A stretch of 64,000 bases of DNA from Rhodospirillales bacterium (GTDB taxonomy: Bacteria; Pseudomonadota; Alphaproteobacteria; SP197): the NCBI GenBank assembly GCA_014323865.1, contig JACONG010000014.1:1-64000 (forward strand), written 5' to 3'. Below are positions 27,395 through 35,288 of this stretch, piece after piece. The notes under the pieces are model-generated. The model did not search any database. It worked only from the letters and a program-made list of their open reading frames with translations, and had not been told where the DNA came from. The position numbers and the translations under genes are program-made. The stretch's first letter is position 1. Each line of letters begins with the position of its first letter.

Positions 27395-28639
27395 TCATCC
27401 CTCGCACGGTTCACGCCCGGCTTCAACTTGAAGCCTGCGCCGTTCCAGCCAGGGAATCAGGGCCGCTGCGACCAGTCCCAGGGACGAAGCAAGCAGCATC
27501 ATGGCCAGAAGTCCAGACGCCGCATCCGCGGGGACGAGAAGGGCGCCGGTCAGGGCCGAGAAGACCGCGCCGCCTGCAACCGCGAGCGCGCCGGAAAGCC
27601 CGGCAGCGCTGCCCGCCAGCTCCGGTCTGACGGACATGGCACCGGCATTGGCGCTTGGCATGGTGACGCCGTTGCCGACACCGACGAAGGCGCAGGCGGC
27701 AAAGAACAGGACCACATCCATGAGGCCTGCGAAGAGCAGGGCGAGCCCCGTCAGCAGACCCGTACAGGCGATCAGGCGTCCGGCGATCACCATCGTCGCC
27801 AGCGCTCGTCCCGCCGCCAGACGGCCCGAGAGGAAGCTGCCGAGGATGAAGCCTGCCGTGATCGTCCCCATCAGGACGCCCAGCATGGAGGTCTCCATGC
27901 CGAATGCGGCCGCGGCGACTAGTGGAACGCCTGCAAGGAAGGCATAGAAGGCGCCGATCGAGAACGCCATGCAGCCGGCATAGGCCCAGAACACGCCCGA
28001 CCCCAAAAGGGCAGGGTAAGAACGAAACTGCTGGGTGAGGCTTTCGCTCCGCCTAGTGTTGGTTTCGCCAAGGTCGGCCCAGCAGAGCGCCAGGACACTC
28101 AGCCCGAGCAGAAGGAAGGCGACGAAGCTGGCGCGCCAGCCGAAGGCGCTGTGGAGCGCGCCTCCCAGCATCGGGCCCATCATGGGTGCGAGCGCCCAGG
28201 CCATGGCGAGGTAGCCAATCAGGCTCGCTGCACGGTCCGGGGACCGTGCATCGCGGATCACGGCCATCGAGACGGTGTGTCCGGCGATGATGGCGCCCTG
28301 GACCAGGCGGCAGGCCAGAAACATCCAGATGTCGGTGGCCAGCATGCAGCCGAGTGAGGCTGCGCAGAACATCGCGAGTCCGACTAGGATCACGGGCCGG
28401 CGACCAAAGCAGTCCGACAGCGGACCCATGATGACCTGCAGGACCGCCGTGACCGTGGCATATCCGGCGATCGAGAGGTTCGCCAGGGCGTAGTCGACCC
28501 GAAAGTCGTCCGCGATCTGCGGCAGCGATGGCAGGAACATGTTCAGCGACATGATCGAGAGGCCGCTCAGCACGATCAGGGTCGCGAGGTGAGGTGGGGT
28601 CTCCGCTCCGCGAAGGAGGTTGTCTTGTTGCTTGGTCAT
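27395..28639 (-). CDS. MFS drug-efflux transporter, Bcr/CflA family
   Basis: A 414-residue, 12-helix drug:proton antiporter of the inner membrane. Family features are F-L-P-S-L-P-Q-I-A in helix 1, the loop motif G-P-L-S-D-C-F-G-R-R-P and R-L-V-Q-G in helix 4. Members export bicyclomycin, chloramphenicol or sulfonamides. I chose the ATG at 28639; the longer frame runs back through a terminator hairpin. Upstream lie a promoter, a 15-codon leader ORF and two hairpins, the second a rho-independent terminator, so expression is probably controlled by attenuation (see 28665-28818). Confidence 0.9.
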   Translation of the reverse strand: MTKQQDNLLRGAETPPHLATLIVLSGLSIMSLNMFLPSLPQIADDFRVDYALANLSIAGYATVTAVLQVIMGPLSDCFGRRPVILVGLAMFCAASLGCMLATDIWMFLACRLVQGAIIAGHTVSMAVIRDARSPDRAASLIGYLAMAWALAPMMGPMLGGALHSAFGWRASFVAFLLLGLSVLALCWADLGETNTRRSESLTQQFRSYPALLGSGVFWAYAGCMAFSIGAFYAFLAGVPLVAAAAFGMETSMLGVLMGTITAGFILGSFLSGRLAAGRALATMVIAGRLIACTGLLTGLALLFAGLMDVVLFFAACAFVGVGNGVTMPSANAGAMSVRPELAGSAAGLSGALAVAGGAVFSALTGALLVPADAASGLLAMMLLASSLGLVAAALIPWLERRRLQVEAGREPCEG

Positions 28640-28664
28640 CGTTCGCTTCGCTGAACTCGGGCAC

Positions 28665-28691
28665 AAAAAAGCCCCCGACGGTGTCGAGGGC
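28665..28691 (-). terminator. Attenuator terminator upstream of the efflux gene
   Basis: Minus-strand GCCCTCGAC-acc-GTCGGGGGC, a 9-bp stem with a 3-base loop, followed by TTTTTT. It sits in the leader, 26 bases before the efflux start codon, not after a gene. A weaker hairpin (GGTTCTC-taac-GAGAGCC, 28726-28709) precedes it, with the leader ORF stop in its loop. Confidence 0.85.
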
Positions 28692-28716
28692 GCATACGAA
28701 TCGGTAACGGCTCTCG

Positions 28717-28764
28717 TTAGAGAACCGCGCGCCATACGTACTGCGATACGATCCGAATCGACAT
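28717..28764 (-). CDS. Candidate regulatory leader peptide (15 codons)
   Basis: ATG at 28764 to TAA at 28719-28717 reads M-S-I-R-I-V-S-Q-Y-V-W-R-A-V-L. It lies about 20 bases after the predicted transcription start, its stop codon is in the loop of the first leader hairpin, and the terminator follows within 30 bases. This is the layout of ribosome-dependent attenuators. Translation or stalling on it is inferred. Confidence 0.5.
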   Translation of the reverse strand: MSIRIVSQYVWRAVL

Positions 28765-28789
28765 GGCTGTCCCGTGCGAACGCGGCCGG

Positions 28790-28818
28790 ACGCTAGGCGT
28801 CACGATCCAGGGTGTCAA
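28790..28818 (-). promoter_or_regulatory. Promoter of the efflux gene leader
   Basis: Minus-strand consensus TTGACA (28818-28813), 17-base spacer, TAGCGT (28795-28790). Confidence 0.65.
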
Positions 28819-28901
28819 TCGGCGCGGTGGTTTGGAAAGGTCGTTAGAGTGTGGTGTGTCCTGGGGCTAGACTTTGGGAAAAGAAGCCGCAGGGAAACAC
28901 C

Positions 28902-30227
28902 ATGGCCACGCTGGGCAACGTCGCGCTGGAAGCCGATCTTCGGGAAGCGCTCGGGAAGGCCGTCGCCGATTTCGTTGCGGCCAACCCGAAGAGTCGGACG
29001 GAGGACGAGAGGGCCGCGGGCTCCATGCCGGGCGGGAACACGCGAACCGTGCTGTTCCACCCGCCGTTCCCGCTCACCATCGAGCGCGGCGAAGGCCAGT
29101 ACGTCCGGGACATTGACGGTCACAGCTACACCGACTTCGTGGGCGAGTTCGGTGCCGGCCTGTTCGGCCACTCCAATCCGCAGATCGTCGAGGCCATGAC
29201 CCGCGCCATCGGCGACGGTGTCGTGCTTGGCGGACCGAACCGCTACGAACGTATTCTCGCCGCCGAACTGGTCAACCGCTTCCCTTCGCTCGACAAGGTG
29301 CGCTTCACCAACTCCGGCACCGAAGCCAACATGATGGCGATTGCGACTGCCCGTGTCGTCTCCGGCAAGTCGAAGGTCATGGTGTTCGCAGGCAGCTATC
29401 ACGGCGGCGTCTTCATGTTTGCCCACGGCGGATCGCCCGTCAACGCGCCCTTCGACTATGTCATGGCACCGTTCAACAGGACCGACGAAACCGTTTCTCT
29501 CGTCGCGCAGCACGCCGGCGATCTGGCCTGTGTCGTGATCGAGCCGATGCAGGGCGCGGGCGGCATGATCCCGGCCGACAAGGACTTCCTGCAGGCCCTG
29601 CGGGACGTCACGGCAAGGCACGACATCATCCTCATCTTCGATGAAGTGGTGACAAGCCGCCTGTCCGGCGGCGGTCGGCAGAAGCTGCTGGGGATCACGC
29701 CCGACATGACGACGCTGGGCAAGTATATCGGCGGCGGCGCAACCTTCGGTGCCTTCGGCGGCCGGGAAGACATCATGAACCGCTATGACCCCCGTTCGGA
29801 GAATCCGATCGAGCACCCGGGCACCTTCAACAACAACGTCATCACCCACGCCGCGGGATCGACGGGCATGACGCAGATCTACACGCCCGGGAAGGCTGAC
29901 AGCTTCAATGCCTGGGGCCAGGCCTTCCGGGACGGCCTCAACGAGACCATCCGCAAGCACAGCCTGCCGCTGCATGTTTCGGGCCTGGGTTCCATCATGC
30001 AGCTCCACTGCTGCGAAGGTCCGCTCAAAGACGTGCACGACAGCGAGAAGGGCAACAGGCTCAAGAGCGGGCTGGTGTTCTACGACCTGCTGGCGCGCGG
30101 TCAGCGCATGACCTGGCGCAACTCCATGCTGCTCTGCCTGCCGATGACCGATGAGGACCTCGATGGCTATGTGGCGGCCTTCGACGACGTCCTGTCGTCG
30201 CGCAGTCATCTTCTGGCGGCAGAGTGA
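28902..30227 (+). CDS. Class III aminotransferase, glutamate-1-semialdehyde aminomutase-like
   Basis: PLP enzyme of 441 residues. S-M-P-G-G-N-T-R matches the start of HemL-like enzymes, N-S-G-T-E-A-N-M the cofactor phosphate site, I-F-D-E-V-V-T-S-R the Asp contact, and K274 (L-G-K-Y-I-G-G-G) is the Schiff-base lysine. Such paralogues of HemL often act on amino acids or amines in catabolic clusters rather than in haem synthesis. ATG at 28902 has CAGGGA upstream; the open frame beginning earlier lacks a ribosome site. Transcribed alone, divergent from the efflux gene. Confidence 0.87.
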   Translation: MATLGNVALEADLREALGKAVADFVAANPKSRTEDERAAGSMPGGNTRTVLFHPPFPLTIERGEGQYVRDIDGHSYTDFVGEFGAGLFGHSNPQIVEAMTRAIGDGVVLGGPNRYERILAAELVNRFPSLDKVRFTNSGTEANMMAIATARVVSGKSKVMVFAGSYHGGVFMFAHGGSPVNAPFDYVMAPFNRTDETVSLVAQHAGDLACVVIEPMQGAGGMIPADKDFLQALRDVTARHDIILIFDEVVTSRLSGGGRQKLLGITPDMTTLGKYIGGGATFGAFGGREDIMNRYDPRSENPIEHPGTFNNNVITHAAGSTGMTQIYTPGKADSFNAWGQAFRDGLNETIRKHSLPLHVSGLGSIMQLHCCEGPLKDVHDSEKGNRLKSGLVFYDLLARGQRMTWRNSMLLCLPMTDEDLDGYVAAFDDVLSSRSHLLAAE

Positions 30228-30554
30228 AGCAGGAACCGTAACGCGCCCACGACAACGCGTTGTTGTCGCGTGCGCTGGTTGTCGTTCGATGCGGTTATGG
30301 CTCATCATCCGGCGAAAAATCACGATGAAGGCACGTCGAACCGATCATGATTGCGGGCCATGATATCGACCCGGCGCATGAAGAATGAGTTATGGACCTT
30401 CTGTATCCAATCCCTTCCGTATCCAGTCCCTGAGCCAGCGCCCTGCGGGGGCGGAGCCTGGGCTCATCGGTCGATGGCCCCTCCTCTGTCGGCATGACCC
30501 GACATCCCCGGTGGAACATCTACAGTGGAACATCCACAGTGGATGTTTCTTGCC
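30228..30554. other. Intergenic region after the aminotransferase
   Basis: No gene seen. A hairpin with CGACAAC / GTTGTCG arms (about 30250-30270) could end the aminotransferase transcript. At the other end, aacatcc-acagt-ggatgtt (30529-30547) forms a hairpin that could end the Ltp-like gene on the minus strand; neither has a T-run. Two short tandem repeats lie between them. Confidence 0.5.
30511..30538. repeat. 14-bp tandem duplication after the Ltp-like gene
   Basis: gtggaacatctaca and gtggaacatccaca are adjacent, with one mismatch. Confidence 0.8.
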
Positions 30555-30917
30555 TTAGCAAGCCCCTGTCTTGTGAGCACCGTGCTCGGCCTGACTGCGC
30601 GTGTAACCGTCGAAAGCCAGCTGATCGATCAGTCCTCTGCATGAAAATCCCATGACCGACAGGTAATTGTTTGCTGATTTTACCGCCTGCTCGTTCCAGT
30701 CTACCGACATGCTATCCACGGCCACCGCCGCGTCATGTCGCGCATAACCCTCGAATGACAATTGATCGATCAACCCACTCCGGGAGAATCCCATGACGCT
30801 GATGTAGCTGTGAGCTGAACGAACCGCATTTTGTTGCGGCCCTGTCAAACTTTGAGCCGACGCTGCAGAAAATCCGATCAGCAGCGAAATCGTGACAACG
30901 AGAACAGCTTTTTTCAT
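30555..30917 (-). CDS. Secreted protein with two Ltp-type repeats
   Basis: A 120-residue protein with a Sec signal peptide (M-K-K-A-V-L-V-V... A-S-A, about 1-21). The mature part is two copies of a repeat with A-V-R/K-S-A, Y-x-S-V-M-G-F-S and R-G-L-I-D-Q-L-x-F-x-G-Y. This is the pattern of the Ltp family (host cell surface-exposed lipoprotein), known mainly from Gram-positives, where the streptococcal phage TP-J34 member blocks DNA entry of other phages. No lipobox Cys follows this signal peptide, so it would be periplasmic. Start at 30917 has GGAGGA 7 bases upstream. Flanks show no phage genes. Role here is unknown. Confidence 0.8.
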   Translation of the reverse strand: MKKAVLVVTISLLIGFSAASAQSLTGPQQNAVRSAHSYISVMGFSRSGLIDQLSFEGYARHDAAVAVDSMSVDWNEQAVKSANNYLSVMGFSCRGLIDQLAFDGYTRSQAEHGAHKTGAC

Positions 30918-31063
30918 GTCCAGTTCCTCCATGCCGCGCCGTTTTACATGAACGGCTGTGTTTGTCGCCATTCCTGTTTGTTTCACACATCTGGTTGAAA
31001 CCGCAAGCGGTTCCGGCCAGATGCGCTCCGCGGAACAGATTTGGGCCGCGCCGGGCCGCTGCG

Positions 31064-32686
31064 TCAACGCAGATAGGCGGAGTCCTCGTGGACTTCGATC
31101 AGCGTCGGGCCCCTGGTCCTGAAGGCCTCCCTGACGGCACCGGTCAGGCCCTTGAGCGACTTCGGTTTCCGCGTGTTGGCACCGAACGCCTTGCCGAGCG
31201 CCATGAAGTCGGGATTGCGTCCGGGCACGACGCCGCATTCGGCGATATCGCGTTCGATCATGCCGTCGCGGATCTGGCTCAACGCATCGTTGTTCCAGAT
31301 GACGATCGGCAGGCTCACCGCCTCGTCGACCGCGGTCGCGAGTTCCGTCGCGGTGAACAGGAAGCCGGCGTCGCCGGTCAGCACCACGCCGTCGCGTTCG
31401 GGCACGCCGAGCCTGGCACCGATGCCCGACGGCATCGACGAACCCAGCGTGCAATAGCCATTGGGATGGGTATAGCTGCGCGGGTGCGAGGTCGCCCAGT
31501 ACGCGTTGGCGAAATAGGCGATCTGCGTCGCATCGGTGATCATCCAGCCGTCGTGCGGGAGCGCCGTGCGCAGGGCGTCGAGCACCTTCACGAACTTCGG
31601 CGCGCGCGGATCCTTCATCTGCAGCGCACGCGCCTTCCTGCGGATGTCGGCGATCGCCCTTGAGCCCGTGTAACCGGGCTTCCTGCCGCCCGAAGGCAGC
31701 GCGTCCGTGAGCATCTCCATGGCAAGGCCGGCATCGCCCAGGATCGCGGCATCGGGCACGTAGTCGCGGCTGAGGTTGGCGGGGTCGATGTCGATCCGCA
31801 CCAGCTTGCCCTTCAGGTCGAGCCAGTCATTGGGCGCCCAGACGTCGGACTCGGCGAGCTCGGTGCCGATGGCGATCGTGACATCGGCGTTCTCGACCAG
31901 CCTGTGCCCAACGGACGAGGCCAGGATCGAGCCGCAATTCAACGGATGGTCGGCGGCGACCGTACCCTTTGAAGCATAGGTCAGGATGATCGCCGCGCCG
32001 AGCTTCTCGGCCAGCGCCTGCAGGGCCGCACCATGGTCCTGCGTGCCGCCACCGGCGACGATCACGGGCTTCCCGGCACCTCCGGCGACGGCTGCCGCGG
32101 CCTCGACCGAGGCCTCGTCCGGGCGCAGGGGGCCGGCGATCGGCGAGGTGCGCACCGCAAACTCGGCGACCTTGTCGATCTGGTCGATCGGCAGTTCGAT
32201 GTAGCAGGGGCGGGGCCGGCCAGCGGCGAAGATGTCGAACGCACGGTTCAGTGCGCCGGGAATCTGGCGGCCGTCGATGATGGTCTGGGCGAAGCTGCAA
32301 AGCGGCCTGATGGTCGCAAGCTGGTCGGTGATCTCGTGCAGCCGGCCGCGGCCCGCGCCGAGATCGCCGGTGCCGTTGGTGCTGGCGATCACCAGCATGG
32401 GCGAGCTGTCGGCATAGGCATTGCCCACGGCGGTCGCGATGTTGGTGACACCGGGGCCGGTGATGACGCAGCAGACCGCGGGCTTGCCCGAGATGCGGGC
32501 GCAGCCGTCGGCCATGAAGCCGCCGCCCTGTTCGTGACGGAACAGCACGTGCCTCATCCCGGCATCGGCGATTCCCCGATAGTACTCCAGCGTATGGACG
32601 CCGGGCATCCCGAAGACGGTGTCGATGCCATAGGCCTTCACAAGCTGCATCAGCGCCTGTCCGCGGGTGAGGTTGCCTGCCGCCAT
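31064..32686 (-). CDS. Thiamine-diphosphate-dependent decarboxylase/synthase (acetolactate-synthase-like)
   Basis: A 540-residue ThDP enzyme with the standard N, central and C domains. Catalytic Glu52 lies in F-R-H-E-Q-G-G-G; the ThDP/Mg motif runs from T-G-D-A-G-F-L-F to W-N-N-D. It is not a biosynthetic acetolactate synthase by context: no small subunit gene follows. The family includes AruI, the 5-guanidino-2-oxopentanoate decarboxylase of arginine transamination, and the divergent neighbour at 33083 belongs to the guanidine-modifying fold. A guanidino substrate is therefore plausible but unproven. ATG at 32686 is chosen over 32719 for the AAGGGG site. Confidence 0.82.
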   Translation of the reverse strand: MAAGNLTRGQALMQLVKAYGIDTVFGMPGVHTLEYYRGIADAGMRHVLFRHEQGGGFMADGCARISGKPAVCCVITGPGVTNIATAVGNAYADSSPMLVIASTNGTGDLGAGRGRLHEITDQLATIRPLCSFAQTIIDGRQIPGALNRAFDIFAAGRPRPCYIELPIDQIDKVAEFAVRTSPIAGPLRPDEASVEAAAAVAGGAGKPVIVAGGGTQDHGAALQALAEKLGAAIILTYASKGTVAADHPLNCGSILASSVGHRLVENADVTIAIGTELAESDVWAPNDWLDLKGKLVRIDIDPANLSRDYVPDAAILGDAGLAMEMLTDALPSGGRKPGYTGSRAIADIRRKARALQMKDPRAPKFVKVLDALRTALPHDGWMITDATQIAYFANAYWATSHPRSYTHPNGYCTLGSSMPSGIGARLGVPERDGVVLTGDAGFLFTATELATAVDEAVSLPIVIWNNDALSQIRDGMIERDIAECGVVPGRNPDFMALGKAFGANTRKPKSLKGLTGAVREAFRTRGPTLIEVHEDSAYLR

Positions 32687-33082
32687 GATCTGCCCCTTGT
32701 CCGGATGCGCGCGCATCATTCTGACGTGTATGGCAAGCTGTCAACACGCGTCGCTGTCAGGTCAGCCTTGCGGTCAGACGGTCGGTCAGCCGGGTCGCCA
32801 CGACATCCGTGCGTCGGTGCCGCGCGTCATTGCCACGCATCATTGCGGGGCGCATGGGGAAGCCGGTTGCGGGTGCCGCCCGGCGGCCGCCTCGAAGGCG
32901 CGCAGGGCGTTGCGTGTCGGGAGTCGGCCTGTCAGGAGTCGGCGTATGGGCGGCCACGTTGTTCATTCGGCGGTCCGGGTTCGTCCGACGCTCCGGCTAT
33001 CGGATGCGCGGAATTCTTTTCTCTTGTGCTCACGCGAACGAGACGCGACCTTACGGCCCGGACCCGCCCTCTGGAGACCGCC
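32687..33082. other. Divergent intergenic region with short repeats
   Basis: No gene seen in 396 bp. It contains several g-g-t-c-a-g repeats at 32755-32795 and a 15-bp tandem duplication (32915-32944, two mismatches). Promoters for both flanking genes should be here; an AT-richer stretch at 33010-33030 is the best site for the plus-strand one. Confidence 0.4.
32915..32944. repeat. 15-bp tandem duplication
   Basis: tgtcgggagtcggcc is followed directly by tgtcaggagtcggcg. Confidence 0.75.
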
Positions 33083-33988
33083 ATGAAACCGTTGCGTTGC
33101 CGTTCGCCGGAAGGAAACACGCCCGAACTCTCCGACTGGGGATGTAACTCCGAATACGGCACGCTGACCGATGTGCTGCTCGGCCCTGCCGACAACTACA
33201 GGTGGCTCGCCACGAGCTCGATTTCCAGGGCGACCCTGAAGCGCGGTGACGTCTTCGATCGCCAGCTCGCCATGAGGCAGCATCGCGAGATGGTCGGCGC
33301 GTATGAGGAAGCGGGCGTCAACGTGCACTGGCTCGAGCCCGACGAGGACCTGCCCTATCAGGTCTACGCCCGCGATTCGTCGTTCATGACGCCCTATGGC
33401 GCTGTGGTCACGCAGATGGCCCAGTGGTGGCGGCGCGGTGAGTACGGTCCCGTGATGCGCTTCTACATGGACAAGGGAATCCCGATCTACGACATGGTCA
33501 CCGCAGGCTCGTTCGAGGGCGGTGACTTCGACATCATCGAACCGGGCTGCGTGCTGATCGGCTGGTGCGGCGAGCGCACCCAGGAGCAGTCGGCCAATCA
33601 GGTCCGCCGCTGGTTCGAGAAGGAGGGCTGGGAGGTCCGCATCGCGCCGATCGCCGAGCACTACGTCCACATCGACCTCATGGTCTGCATGTTGGCCGAC
33701 AGGCTCTGCGCGGTCTGCCTCGATACGACCGATCCCGGAATCGTCGACTGGCTCAAGGCCAGGAACATCGAGATCGTGCCCGTGAACTATCGGGACACCA
33801 TGGCGCTTGCCTGCAACGTCATGGCGCTCGGCAACGACAGGGTGTTGGCACCCGCCCACGCCAGGGACCTGGTCTCGAAGCTGAAAGCGCTGGGCTTCAC
33901 CGTCTACGACCCCGACGTCGACGTCTTCACCCGCGGCGGCGGTGGCGTTCACTGCATGGCCCAGTCCCTGCGCCGGGAGCGGGTCTGA
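33083..33988 (+). CDS. Amidinotransferase/dimethylargininase-fold guanidino enzyme
   Basis: A 301-residue member of the guanidine-modifying superfamily (arginine deiminase, DDAH, amidinotransferase). The catalytic triad region is visible as E-G-G-D-F-D, H-Y-V-H-I-D-L and nucleophile Cys291 in G-G-G-V-H-C-M-A-Q-S-L. The family hydrolyses or transfers the guanidino carbon of arginine derivatives through a Cys adduct. Start ATG at 33083 has CTGGAG upstream; the long open frame before it is on intergenic DNA. It is divergent to the ThDP enzyme, suggesting a shared guanidino-compound pathway. Confidence 0.85.
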   Translation: MKPLRCRSPEGNTPELSDWGCNSEYGTLTDVLLGPADNYRWLATSSISRATLKRGDVFDRQLAMRQHREMVGAYEEAGVNVHWLEPDEDLPYQVYARDSSFMTPYGAVVTQMAQWWRRGEYGPVMRFYMDKGIPIYDMVTAGSFEGGDFDIIEPGCVLIGWCGERTQEQSANQVRRWFEKEGWEVRIAPIAEHYVHIDLMVCMLADRLCAVCLDTTDPGIVDWLKARNIEIVPVNYRDTMALACNVMALGNDRVLAPAHARDLVSKLKALGFTVYDPDVDVFTRGGGGVHCMAQSLRRERV

Positions 33989-34003
33989 CCCCTTCGGGAA
34001 TGC

Positions 34004-34024
34004 CATCCCGGACAAGGCCCGCAG
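34004..34024. repeat. Partial copy of the REP-like element seen at 58152
   Basis: A 21-bp stretch starting catcccggacaaggcccgc is identical to 58155-58175. The remainder of the element is missing here. Confidence 0.7.
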
Positions 34025-34096
34025 CGCGAGAGCCCCCCGCCGACGGCGCGCCGTTCAAGCCCTGTCCGGAGCCGCGCGCCGTTTGACAGCATCGCC

Positions 34097-35188
34097 ATGA
34101 CGGAACCACAGTCGCCCATGGTCGGCATCGTCAGGCGCGTTCTCCTGCTGCTCCTCGCTGTCACCGGTCCGTCCCTGGCCGACGGGACGGGTGACGATGT
34201 GGCCCTTGGCGTCATCCTCACGCTGACCGGTGACGGTGCGGAGCGCGATGCGGCGATTGCGCACGGCTATGTCGCGGCGGCCGAACACATCAACGCGGCC
34301 GGCGGTATCGTCATCGCCGGAGAACGGCGGTCGATCCGGCTCGAGTTCATGGATGACCGCGGCAGCCCCCGTCGGGCGGCTGCACTGGCAGACGTCCTGG
34401 TGCGCTGGCGAGGTGTGACGGTCTTCCTTGGCGGCGGCGATCCGGTACTGACTCAGGCCGTTGCGGCGGACGTCGCCGATGTCGGTTTTCCCGTGTTCGA
34501 TCCGCTGGGCGTGTCTCCGGCCGATACCGACGGTATCGTGCTCTCCGTCGTACCGCGTGCCCGCGACCGGCTTGTCGCCGTCCTGGCCGGTCTCTCCGTG
34601 GGCTACACGATTGCAGGCCAGGACACATCGCGCGTGGCGGTCTCGGTCGCGGCAGGGTCTGCCCGGACCGCGGACACCCTGGCGCAGGCGGCTGCCGACC
34701 TCGGGTTTGCTGTCGCCGGATTTGCTGTAGACGGGCACGGTGCGGGCAACCCGGGGATCCTGATCTACGGGCCGTCCCTGCCGGCGCAGCCGGCACGCGA
34801 CCGTCTCGTCGTGTCGCTGACCTGTGAGGCCGTCTCAGGGGACGCAGGCGCACGCATGTTGTGTGCCGATCATTGGCCGTCGCTGCGCGACACGGCGACA
34901 GTGCCGGACTGGCTCGCTGCGCTCGACGAGGCGGGCACCCGCGATGCCGCGCTGACCCTGGCCGCGCTCTCGACTGCGATGTCGTTCGGCCGGTCGGCCC
35001 ACGGTCCGGTGATTGCCGATGTCCTCCACGCCAACGAACTTGCGACACCGGGCGGACCGGTCCTGCTGTCGGATGGTGCCAACATTGCCGGCGGTACTGC
35101 CGTGTTTGCCGTGTCCGACGGTATTCCTGTCCCGTTTCGGGCCTCCGACCCCCTTGGCGACCCCCTTGGCCTCTCCGGAATCGAGTGA
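34097..35188 (+). CDS. Periplasmic binding protein, branched-chain amino acid (LivJ) type
   Basis: A 363-residue type 1 periplasmic binding protein with an N-terminal hydrophobic signal (R-R-V-L-L-L-L-L-A-V-T, cleavage near residue 28). The mature start V-A-L-G-V-I-L-T-L-T-G-D-G and the loops H-I-N-A-A-G-G-I and F-M-D-D-R-G-S-P are typical. The second lobe is shorter than usual and poorly conserved. No ABC transport genes adjoin. The end contains a 12-bp in-frame duplication giving D-P-L-G-D-P-L-G. The true start may be the ATG at 34118. Confidence 0.78.
   Translation: MTEPQSPMVGIVRRVLLLLLAVTGPSLADGTGDDVALGVILTLTGDGAERDAAIAHGYVAAAEHINAAGGIVIAGERRSIRLEFMDDRGSPRRAAALADVLVRWRGVTVFLGGGDPVLTQAVAADVADVGFPVFDPLGVSPADTDGIVLSVVPRARDRLVAVLAGLSVGYTIAGQDTSRVAVSVAAGSARTADTLAQAAADLGFAVAGFAVDGHGAGNPGILIYGPSLPAQPARDRLVVSLTCEAVSGDAGARMLCADHWPSLRDTATVPDWLAALDEAGTRDAALTLAALSTAMSFGRSAHGPVIADVLHANELATPGGPVLLSDGANIAGGTAVFAVSDGIPVPFRASDPLGDPLGLSGIE
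35147..35170 (+). repeat. 12-bp in-frame tandem duplication at the end of the binding-protein gene
   Basis: gacccccttggc occurs twice exactly, adding four residues to the C-terminus. Confidence 0.85.
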
Positions 35189-35288
35189 CGGCCGGCAGTG
35201 CGATGCGTGGACGTCTCATGCTCGCTGCGTTGGGCGCTGTGCCTGTCGCGCGGGCCGGGGGTCGCCGGCGGACCGGTTGGCGGGTCGC

